Source of the DNA: Mucilaginibacter oryzae
Lineage (GTDB): Bacteria > Bacteroidota > Bacteroidia > Sphingobacteriales > Sphingobacteriaceae
Assembly: GCF_003148845.1 (NCBI RefSeq)
Contig: NZ_QGHA01000005.1
Span: forward strand, 242,795-306,794
DNA: 64,000 nt
Reading direction: 5' to 3'
Within the stretch, counting starts at the first letter, position 1. Every line of letters starts with the position of its first letter. The notes beneath the pieces are model-generated. The model was not told the DNA's origin, ran no database searches, and saw only the letters and a program-made list of their open reading frames with translations. A program made the translations under genes and the position numbers. Shown piece by piece: positions 34,701-41,522 of this stretch.

Positions 34701-35141
34701 TCTCACCCCTCTGAAGGCAAAGCGCTGCCGGTCCATCAGCACAGGCTGTAGCTGACCGTAGTAAGCCTGTATCAGCTGATAGGACAAGTATAAATAAAAC
34801 ATCACCGACCCCGGGATCAACCATACCGGCGTCCAGTTAGCCGCAGGTAAAAGCCCAAAATGCAGCACATCCTTCCAGCGAAAACGCCTGTCCGGGGTGA
34901 GGCGTTGTCTTACATAGAAATATAATAAGGGTCCCAGGGCCGGAGAGAAAAACGAAACCAGCCCACCTGTTTTCAATACAGCTACGGTCAAAGCGAGACT
35001 TAAAAATATATTTGCTATATGGCCTTTCTTTTTTGTGAACCCTAAAAGCAGGGACAACGTCAACCCGGAAAACAAAGTTGCCAGTGAAACCAAGTCAAAG
35101 AATGCTATATTCAAAAGATGGTTATCCACATGCATTAACAT
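31704..35141 (-). CDS. Fusion of membrane AraC-type regulator and FtsX/MacB-type ABC permease
   Basis: 1145 residues. Residues about 1-200 form five to seven membrane helices; about 215-320 an AraC-type double HTH (LTLTSLAVKLGIHPHDLSKT ... LLGIAYASGFNSERTFHRAF) ending KTPLEYKN; from about residue 350 (MFRNYFKTAFRYLLQNKVYS) a complete bacterial MacB-like permease follows, with two periplasmic MacB_PCD domains and two FtsX domains (AKEIGIRKVIGGTSTQL; VKEIGVRKVLGASVSRI). The permease half begins with the Met that normally starts such permeases, so internal initiation is possible. No ATPase is next to it. It may sense a peptide and regulate or transport it; this is inferred. Confidence 0.8.
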   Translation of the reverse strand: MLMHVDNHLLNIAFFDLVSLATLFSGLTLSLLLGFTKKKGHIANIFLSLALTVAVLKTGGLVSFFSPALGPLLYFYVRQRLTPDRRFRWKDVLHFGLLPAANWTPVWLIPGSVMFYLYLSYQLIQAYYGQLQPVLMDRQRFAFRGVRKGLALLGFVCVFWLFNDIYAFAIVFVLMGMVVQVLLQPDVVIPLSVPMLDKSDAREKGRRLREVVAANRLFDDSELTLTSLAVKLGIHPHDLSKTINLGLEKNFSDFINEFRVRDVVRKMRDPANDRLTLLGIAYASGFNSERTFHRAFKELTGKTPLEYKNSLRKELPIDKLATQPRIQPVILFSESPLKWAKEQINRNYMFRNYFKTAFRYLLQNKVYSFINIAGLSFGLACAMLILLYVQDEVSYDRFHANVSLIFRVDKQTTKGDGSVSNGSYTGYFPGPRFAANIPEIQNFVRFQPAQADLRKGADIRSEAVCLADTNFFSVFNFPFVSGNARTALTEPNSVVLSEETAKKYFGSLNAVGKTISIRQDSSFKPYVVTAVARNCPQNSSIKFRVLLPLRVSATNEGNNGNWFNSFLSTFVVLSPGADIKAVQKKMNRVFESDAGKAISEIKSKYGVKNIGISYLLEPLTAIHLGRLVPDENEILSDKSNPEFSYILSAIAIFVLLIACINFVNLTVARSVKRAKEIGIRKVIGGTSTQLRIQFLSESLILCLMAFALALAIVVAVLPVFNQLANKALSLAYLLKFRLIIAYIMLFLITGLLAGFYPSMVLSGYHPAEALYSRFNLAGKNYLQKILVVFQFALASFLIIGAMTIYLQFSYLTTQNLGYDDTNLITVNKYPLSRSEAALFKEELLKIPTVTGVAAKNGGENNNTVEVNGDQQINISVENIDASYLTLLHIPVTAGRDFSVAYSGDAARSALVNEAFVQEARWKQPIGEQIKTFDGKTYMVAGVVKNYHYRPVTEKVSPQLFTMDMATRYGLLYIKIRPGTETASLQGIAQTFKRLFPLSPFIYAFKQEENEQSYATEARWKQIILFSAVLTIFISCIGLFGLSVLAVEKRVKEIGVRKVLGASVSRIVTMLSAGFLKLIFISLAVSVPFAWIATNRWLQHYPYRIALSWWLFLSGSLLVIGIAFVTISFQSIKAAIANPVRSLRSE

Positions 35142-35403
35142 TTCAATTGCTGTTTCAAGATATTAAGAACTGAGTTCAGTTTTTCGCAAATGGCCTTTCC
35201 GCAAGAATTGTCGGCGGAAATATACTTTTTGCAAAGCAGGAATAAGAAACAGTTCAAACAGTATAATTCAGCATCATGAACTCAGATGTTTTAGTAAAAG
35301 ACGCAGGATTGTCTTAAATGTGACAAGCCCGTATGGGCTACCTTCCCATTTTATTTTTTAGACTGGCCAATGCTTGGTGAACCGCCAAAATCTTAGATAC
35401 TGT
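35142..35403. other. Upstream region of the AraC-FtsX gene
   Basis: 262 bp between the AraC-FtsX start and repeat copy 2. It should hold the promoter of the fusion gene; no clear TAnnTTTG box or hairpin stood out. Confidence 0.3.
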
Positions 35404-35508
35404 CATTTATCAGCTAATTGCTGCCGGGTCATATTTTGCGCTGAACGCGCCTCCCGAATTTGCGCACCGATCTGATCGGACATTTATTGTTCTTTCATAA
35501 TAATTGTT
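35404..35508. repeat. 105-bp direct repeat, copy 2 (truncated Xre gene start)
   Basis: Repeats 31596-31700. It carries the first codons of the Xre-like gene on the minus strand but no body, and overlaps the end of the DUF1016 gene. Confidence 0.85.
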
Positions 35509-36535
35509 GTTTTAATTCCTCCTTGCTGGGCAGATAGAGTTTGTACTCGTTACTAAAGATCTGCTCGTTATCAAGCGGTAACGTGAATTCGACGACCGAT
35601 CTGTTATCTTCTTTGCAAAGTATAATACCAATAGTAGGCCGTTCATCTTCGTGTTTGATCTTACGATCATAGTAATTGACATACATCTGCATTTGGCCGA
35701 TATCCTGATGCGTCAGTTTACCGATCTTCAGGTCGATCAATACAAAGCATTTCAGCAAACGGTTATAAAAGGTAAGATCGACCCAGTAATGATCGCCTTC
35801 CAGACTGATCCGGCGTTGACGGCCTTCAAATAAAAAGCCTTTACCCAATTCCATCATGAATTGTTCAAGCTTATTAATAATGGCTGTTTCGAGGTCGTTC
35901 TCCGTATAGCGGTGATCTTCTTTCAGGCTCAGGAATTCCAGAACGACCGGACCTTTCAAAATGTCGGTCGGCCTTTCTATCAATTGGCCCTGTTCGGCTA
36001 ACTTACGGACGCCATCTTTGTCACGGCTTAGCGATAAGCGTTCATAATAGGAAGAATTGATCTGTCTTTGCAGTTCTCTCACTAACCAGTTGGCGCTCGT
36101 TGCTTCCAGTTCATAAAACTTTCGTTCCTGGTCGTCTTTGATCTTTAATAAAGTAACATAATGCGACCAACTTAAATTCAGTCCGGTTGGCGAATTCCGA
36201 GACAGTGTCTCGGAATTTAGATCACGTCCATCAGAATTACGAGACACCGTCTCGTAATTCCTGTAGACCACATAAAACATGCGCATGGACTGGAGGTTGT
36301 CTACCGAATAACCCCGTCCAAATACGGTCGTCAGGTGCTGACTCAATCTGATCATCGTACCAGTACCGTATTCCGCATAAGAGGAACCACCTTGTTCATC
36401 TTCGACGATCATCCTGCCTATTTGAAAATAAGTGGTGACCATGGTTGAGTTAACCTTCCTGACAATACTTTGCCGGGCTTTTTCGATCAGTTCCTGGACC
36501 GACTGAAAAAGCTGATCTGATTGATCAAGCCTCAT
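35495..36535 (-). CDS. DUF1016 (YhcG-type) PD-(D/E)XK nuclease
   Basis: 346 residues. N-terminal helical DNA-binding-like domain (about 1-170) and C-terminal nuclease fold with YWVDLTFYNRLLKCFVLIDLKIGK (Asp ... D-x-K) as the active-site segment. Proteins of this family are linked to mobile elements and restriction-like functions. The start overlaps the integrase stop by 4 bp (ATGA), so both are coexpressed. Residues about 93-115 form a small insertion (ETVSRNS...ETLSRNS) coded by two perfect DNA palindromes, unusual inside this family. Confidence 0.88.
   Translation of the reverse strand: MRLDQSDQLFQSVQELIEKARQSIVRKVNSTMVTTYFQIGRMIVEDEQGGSSYAEYGTGTMIRLSQHLTTVFGRGYSVDNLQSMRMFYVVYRNYETVSRNSDGRDLNSETLSRNSPTGLNLSWSHYVTLLKIKDDQERKFYELEATSANWLVRELQRQINSSYYERLSLSRDKDGVRKLAEQGQLIERPTDILKGPVVLEFLSLKEDHRYTENDLETAIINKLEQFMMELGKGFLFEGRQRRISLEGDHYWVDLTFYNRLLKCFVLIDLKIGKLTHQDIGQMQMYVNYYDRKIKHEDERPTIGIILCKEDNRSVVEFTLPLDNEQIFSNEYKLYLPSKEELKQQLL
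36193..36260. repeat. Two perfect palindromes inside the DUF1016 gene
   Basis: 36193-36217: AATTCCGAGACA-G-TGTCTCGGAATT (12-1-12). 36234-36260: GAATTACGAGAC-ACC-GTCTCGTAATTC (12-3-12). The two share the core GAGAC...GTCTC and are 16 bp apart. They are translated in frame as near-identical peptide repeats. Confidence 0.9.
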
Positions 36536-37821
36536 CGTGTTACACGTTTTGAAGGTTTCGTAATGTCCTTGGGTCCGGCTTTGGCTTTAGGTACTTGGGG
36601 TTCCAGTTTCTCCCGCAGCACATTCATATCCTCGCTGATCTTTTTCAATAATACACGCGCATATATTTGTGTGGTCGCAATTTTGGTGTGACCCATCATC
36701 TTGCTGACCGTCTCGATCGGTACATTATTGGAAAGTGTGATTGTAGTGGCGAATGTATGCCTTGCTACTCCGAAGGTCAGTTTCTTTTTCACCCCGACCA
36801 TTTTGGCGATCTCTTTCAGATAGCTGTTCACTTTTTGATTACTGATGTTAGGGAATACCGTTCCTCCAGCCAGGGCACGAGGATTATCTGTATACTTGGC
36901 CATAATTTTGAGCGCAGGTTCAAGCAACGGGATATTTGTTGGCTCGTTGCTTTTCTGACGGAAGAGTTTGAGCCATTTACCGCTGTCCTCCCCGGTAACT
37001 ACATTGTTTGGCGAGAGGTTCATCAGGTCTACAAAAGAAAGGCCGGTGTAACAGGCAAAGAAGAAGAAGTCTTTGATCATATTCAGGCTTTCAGCACCGA
37101 ACTCATGGTCATTTATCGCGGTGAGTTCAGCGTTTGTGAGGAAGGCTGTTTCTACTTTTTTATACCGGAACTTATAATTTTTGAAAGGGTCTTTATTGAT
37201 CCAGGTAAGCTTAAGTGCGAGTGTCGTCATCTTACGCAACCTGATCAGGTGTTTCATCACGCCGTTATTGTTAAGCGGCTTTTGATGGTCTTTTGGCTGG
37301 TGGTTACGGAGGAATGTCTCAAAATCAATGATAAACTTATAATCGATATCATTGATGCGGATGTCCGTCGTATTACGTTTTTCCCTGAGAAATTTTTCCA
37401 GGTAGCGCCGGGTTACCGCATAGTGTTTAAGGGTGCTCCAGGTCAACGCGGCAGATGCCACTTCGTTGTGGTAATCCATCAAACTACTCAGGGAGTGAGT
37501 CTCCTCGGTTTGCTCACCGAGAAACATGGCTTTCAGTAATTGAGCAGTGACTTCTTTACCGGCGATCTGTAACTGCTGGTAATACGTAGTGATCGTAAAT
37601 TTGACCTGCTCCAGGTAGGCGTTGGTCTCTTTGGCTTCGGGAACTTTGACCTTCAAACCGCCACGTCCCTTGTCCCAGTTGTCGACCTTTACATAATGCT
37701 TTAGGGCGAAGAGCACCTTTTCTTTGTTGATCACGACGGCGGCGTAAACATTGGTCACTCCGTCCTTAGCTTTTTCTTTTTTGATGGTGAAATGCACACC
37801 AAATGACTGCGATGTTTTCAT
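36532..37821 (-). CDS. Tyrosine recombinase (integrase) of element A, IntDOT-like
   Basis: 429 residues. N-terminal arm-binding domain (about 1-110), SAM-like core-binding domain (about 115-215) and catalytic domain. Seen catalytic residues: Lys in KSNEPTN, ARHTFAT (His, Arg), MGHTKIATTQIYARV (His, Tyr). The first Arg position is Ser in CYTGLSFVDL, as in IntDOT, which works without it. It lies next to the tRNA-derived att site at 38138-38183, so it likely integrates there. Its first 75 residues and leader are nearly identical to the element-B integrase. A Lys/Arg-rich tail (KAGPKDITKPSKRVTR) is extra. Confidence 0.92.
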   Translation of the reverse strand: MKTSQSFGVHFTIKKEKAKDGVTNVYAAVVINKEKVLFALKHYVKVDNWDKGRGGLKVKVPEAKETNAYLEQVKFTITTYYQQLQIAGKEVTAQLLKAMFLGEQTEETHSLSSLMDYHNEVASAALTWSTLKHYAVTRRYLEKFLREKRNTTDIRINDIDYKFIIDFETFLRNHQPKDHQKPLNNNGVMKHLIRLRKMTTLALKLTWINKDPFKNYKFRYKKVETAFLTNAELTAINDHEFGAESLNMIKDFFFFACYTGLSFVDLMNLSPNNVVTGEDSGKWLKLFRQKSNEPTNIPLLEPALKIMAKYTDNPRALAGGTVFPNISNQKVNSYLKEIAKMVGVKKKLTFGVARHTFATTITLSNNVPIETVSKMMGHTKIATTQIYARVLLKKISEDMNVLREKLEPQVPKAKAGPKDITKPSKRVTR

Positions 37822-37873
37822 CTTTAAACAGTTTTTAAATGAATAAATGATTAATTACCGCCTGAAATCGTCA

Positions 37874-38023
37874 TTTTTCAGGTCGCTCGCAGGTCGCCAC
37901 AGGAAATAAGAATTCCAGTACTTTTGAGTCCTTTCGGATCTTTTTAAACTCACTTAAAATACTGTACTACAATCCATTAGCTCGTTTGAGCGACCTAAAT
38001 GTAAAGACTAATTTCAGGTCGCC
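37874..38023. other. Candidate integrase arm-type binding sites
   Basis: Repeats with core AGGTCGC: TTTTTCAGGTCGCT (37874-37887), CAGGTCGCC (37890-37898), inverted GAGCGACCTAAA (37988-37999) and TTTCAGGTCGCC (38012-38023). They lie between the integrase and att core, are kept in both block copies and have the clustered direct/inverted layout of arm sites. Confidence 0.5.
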
Positions 38024-38081
38024 GGATTGGTGTCCCAAAGCGTGTATTCGTAAGGATTGATATAGACTGGAATAAAATAAA

Positions 38082-38112
38082 AAACCCTCTAAATCAGCGA
38101 TTTAGAGGGTTT
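38082..38112 (-). terminator. Terminator hairpin copied with the tRNA 3' part
   Basis: AAACCCTCTAAATC-AGC-GATTTAGAGGGTTT, identical to the hairpin behind the intact tRNA-Met. Here it follows only the tRNA fragment. Confidence 0.8.
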
Positions 38113-38137
38113 TGTGATTCTAAAAAATCACATTTCG

Positions 38138-38183
38138 TGCGCCCACCTGGGCTCGAACCAGGGACCAAAAGATTATGAGTCTT
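38138..38183 (-). other. Attachment site: 46-bp duplicate of tRNA-Met 3' part
   Basis: Identical to 59126-59171 from the discriminator base through the 5' strand of the anticodon stem, including the CAT anticodon; beyond 38183 the sequence differs (ctttagtaat versus ctactct). It is the junction between element A and element B. Confidence 0.9.
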
Positions 38184-38644
38184 TAGTAATATTTTGACTT
38201 AACTTATTGATAATCAATTAATTAAATATCTATATTTTTATAGAGTAGAAGACCTTTTTTAACAACTCCTTTTTTTAATTAGCCAACTATCTGTCCTATT
38301 GGGAGATAGATTGTTAATGCTGGAAAATAATTAAACACAAATCTTTATTTTAAGCATATACAAATGGCTGCATCTATTGCTGCTTATTATTAAATTTAAA
38401 CTACCGACGCTGTTAGACATTACTTAATTTAATTGTTAAATAATACGAATTCGAATTCCTTTTGGAGTTTATAACGAGTTTTGGCGTGATATAAATTATA
38501 ATAACCTAGTTAAAACCAGGTAGTCCACAACTAGGAAAAGTGTTCAATGGTAAAACATAGATTTGATAGGAGACACTTTTAGCACACGAACATTTTTTCA
38601 TTACTGACTGCCAGTACCTGATTTTTGGTACCGTTATAATATCG
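38184..38644. other. AT-rich non-coding left end of element B
   Basis: 461 bp, AT-rich, no supported gene. It contains only a short minus-strand frame that I do not believe. It is expected to hold the left end of element B. Confidence 0.5.
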
Positions 38645-39807
38645 CTAATCAGAAACATTCTTCCAGCTAACGACATTATATTTGGTTCTTCTTTCATTTT
38701 CAGCACCACCATAAATAAGTGTCTTATTCACCGGTGCGGGAGTGGCAATTTCTTCAAACTTGTCCATTTCTTTAAATAAGCTTGTACTTATTGTTTGAGT
38801 CGCCTTGATCTCGAAAATGGAAAAGCCCTGTCCCTTTTTCATAAGCAAATCAACCTCATGTGCATTACTGTCCTGCCAGAAATAATGGTCCTGGTGAAGA
38901 TATTGATGTTGATTTTGCTTTTGGTACTCCGCCAGTATCATATTTTCGAAAATGTTACCTTTCAGTCTGTTCTCTTCTAATTCTCCGGCTGCCCTTATAC
39001 CAAGCAAATGAGTTAACAGCCCCGTATCATAAAAATATAACTTCGGGCTTTTTATTAGCCGCTTGTTAAAATTTTGGTGATACGGTTGTAAAAGGAATAC
39101 GATGTAGCTGCTTTCGAGTATCGACAACCAGGCCTTGGCTGTATTATGGGATATATCGCATTCATTAGCTAAAGCGCTAAAATTAAGTAATTGACCAGCC
39201 CTGCCTGCACATAGACTTAAAAAAGTACGAAACAATTTCAGGTCTCTGATATTCATTAATTCTGTTGCATCTTTTTCTATATAGGTCTGAATGTAATTGG
39301 CATAAAAGATAGCCGGATCAATATTTCTGTCAAATATTGCGGGATAAAATCCTTTGACACCGGCTTGTGTATAAGAGTTCGCTAACAGGTCAGACCGCTT
39401 TAATTCGGTAAAGTCTAAAGGCAATAACTTAAACAAGGCAACCCTGCCCGCCAATGTTTGGGTAATGCTATTTAACAAATGAAAATTCTGAGAGCCTGAT
39501 AAAATATATTGCCCATTAATTTAGATTCATCCACCCGACCCTGTATGTACGAAAACAACTCTGGAACGCGTTGTACTTCATCTAAGATAACCTTCTGATC
39601 GTATTGATTCAAAAAGCCGATGGGGTCTTCCAAGGCAAAAGAACGAGTATTGGGATTTTCTAAACTTACGTAACGATAGTCGCTGAAAAGTTCCTTTAAT
39701 AAAGTTGTCTTCCCTGATTGCCGCGGCCCAGTAAGCGCCAATACCGGAAATTTGCTCTTTTGTGCGTCAATTATAGGTGCTATTTGTCGCTGAATAAATT
39801 TGCTCAT
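38645..39807 (-). pseudogene. AAA ATPase with DUF4143 domain, broken by frameshift
   Basis: The N-terminal part (from ATG 39807, MSKFIQRQIAP) carries Walker A GPRQSGKTTLLKEL and Walker B KVILDEVQRVPELFSY. At about 39515 the frame shifts: adding one G to the ATGGGC run restores MGQYILSGSQNFHLLNSITQ, which leads into the second frame (AGRVALFKLLPLDFTELKRS ... YGGAENERRTKYNVVSWKNV). Together this is a full-length member of about 387 residues (usual 370-400). Such ATPases carry a C-terminal nuclease-like DUF4143 domain (FSIFEIKATQTIS) and are common accessory genes of mobile elements with unknown function. Confidence 0.8.
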
Positions 39808-40079
39808 GGATATAAAAATACGAAAAATCATCAACTATTTACAATTTGCATGACTATAATTGACAAAACACATAACATAAATTTACAATTTGCATAAAAT
39901 TGTACTTTCGAAAAATCTGATAGATATGTAAATGGTTTATTTCAGATTTTAAATTTTCAGAGATTAAGTTTTGCATGACAGTTCGTCCGTTATTTAACCA
40001 GATTATTAAGTTTTATCTAGTACTTAGCTAAGTAAGGCCAATCTTTATAAACTTTGTGGGCTAAAAACTTAAATAACAT

Positions 40080-41321
40080 ATGCCCACAACTGTATCAGCA
40101 GTAATCTACAATCATTATGAAAAAAAGGATGGAACGTATAACGTAAAAATCCGACTGTCGCATAAGCGTAAGAGAACATTCATTAACACTCAGCATTACG
40201 TATCTAAGCGCCAAATCGACGAAGGACTCAATATCACAGATGATATTGTTAATGGCGCACTAAACAAAACATTAGATACATATCGTCAAACTATAAGCAA
40301 ACTTGGAAATGGCCTGTTTACCTTATCATGTGAGGAACTTAAGAATCTTTTAAAAGCCAATAGCACCAATATCAATTTTATTAAATTCTGTGATGATCAC
40401 ATTCTTAAGTTAAGAAATGGTAATAGAATCGGAACCGCTAATAACCATCGTACTGTAAGAAACAGTTTAGTTGATTATTTCAAGAGTGACTTTGTTCCGA
40501 TAATTGATATAAACTCGAATATGCTATTAAAATACGAGGATTACTTGCGTTCGGGACGAACAATGAAAAGGATTAACAAGGTTGGTAAAAGCTGTATTAT
40601 TAAAAAGAAAGGATTATCTGATAGCGGCTTGCATAATCACATGCGCGATCTTAGAACTTTGTTCAATGCAGCATGTGCCTTTTATAACAATGAAGATATC
40701 GGCCTATATCAGATAGAACACAAGCCTTTTAAAAAATATAAAGTTGGCTCGGCGCCTCTCACTAAAAAGCGAAACCTCTCTATTGACGAAATAAAATGTA
40801 TAAGGGATTGTGAAACCAAACCAGGTAGCAGGGCTGAATTAGCAAAGGAGCTTTTTATGCTCTCTTTCTATTTATGTGGGATAAACGCCGTTGACTTATA
40901 CAATTGCACTGTGGAAAATATTGATAATGGCAGAATAAATTATAATCGGTCGAAAACAAAGGGCAAAAGGAAAGACGATGCATTTATCAGCATTAAAATA
41001 ACCAAGAAGTCTCGCCCATTACTTAAAAAGTATCTCGGACGGTTATCTTACAGATATAAAACTTATGTGGGGCTCGATGCTGCCATAAATGATGGGATGA
41101 AGCAATTGCGCCTGATTACGGGAATCAAGAATGTTACTTTTTATTACGCCCGCCATACCTTTGCTAATACTGCACGAAATAACTGTAAATTATCAAAAGA
41201 CGATGTTAGTCTGGCGTTAAATCACGTTGATCAAGCACATAAATTGATTGATATATATTTAGACAAGGACTGGACTATTGTTGATAAAGTTCAGAGAAAG
41301 GTTCTACGGTTATTAAAATGA
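40080..41321 (+). CDS. Second tyrosine recombinase of element B (phage_int_SAM_5-type)
   Basis: 413 residues. N-terminal Arm-DNA-bind_5-like domain (VIYNHYEKKDGTYNVKIRLS), SAM-like domain (about 110-210), catalytic domain with YYARHTFANTARNN and ALNHVDQAHKLIDIYL (Tyr). The box-I Arg is absent (LCGINAVDL), as in many integrases of this phylum. It differs clearly from the two att-linked integrases and may be a relic of another element or an inversion/shuffling recombinase. A promoter is not obvious in the AT-rich 245 bp upstream. Confidence 0.88.
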   Translation: MPTTVSAVIYNHYEKKDGTYNVKIRLSHKRKRTFINTQHYVSKRQIDEGLNITDDIVNGALNKTLDTYRQTISKLGNGLFTLSCEELKNLLKANSTNINFIKFCDDHILKLRNGNRIGTANNHRTVRNSLVDYFKSDFVPIIDINSNMLLKYEDYLRSGRTMKRINKVGKSCIIKKKGLSDSGLHNHMRDLRTLFNAACAFYNNEDIGLYQIEHKPFKKYKVGSAPLTKKRNLSIDEIKCIRDCETKPGSRAELAKELFMLSFYLCGINAVDLYNCTVENIDNGRINYNRSKTKGKRKDDAFISIKITKKSRPLLKKYLGRLSYRYKTYVGLDAAINDGMKQLRLITGIKNVTFYYARHTFANTARNNCKLSKDDVSLALNHVDQAHKLIDIYLDKDWTIVDKVQRKVLRLLK

Positions 41322-41522
41322 TAGTTTATTCTCAAAAACACTATTGTATTTATTACAACTATCGAGGATTACTCGGTAGTTGCTCTTGTATTTTCTGCTT
41401 GTTCTGTATATAAGATGATAGACTAGTCCAGGCCTTAACCAGCAATATCCGTCGAAGAAATTGATCAATGATTGACTTTGCCTTTCTATGCCTGATGAGC
41501 ATTTCGTAAATTAGCCGCTACC

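Larger units (their letters stand above)
37598..38183. repeat. 586-bp integrase/att block, copy A
   Basis: Near-identical to 58586-59171. It comprises the first 224 bp of the integrase gene, the intergenic arm-site region, the terminator hairpin and the 3' part of tRNA-Met. Confidence 0.9.

Noticed and set aside
36667..37539. Long plus-strand frame (290 codons) opposite the element-A integrase
   Set aside because: Antisense shadow of a conserved recombinase; no family motif, and the similar frame opposite the element-B integrase is broken up.
38138..38183. A second tRNA-Met gene
   Set aside because: Only the 3' part is present; the 5' acceptor strand, D-arm and one anticodon-stem strand are missing, so it is an attachment site.
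38506..38712. 68-codon minus-strand frame overlapping the DUF4143 gene end
   Set aside because: No motif, AT-rich flank of the element, and it overlaps the conserved C-terminus of the ATPase.
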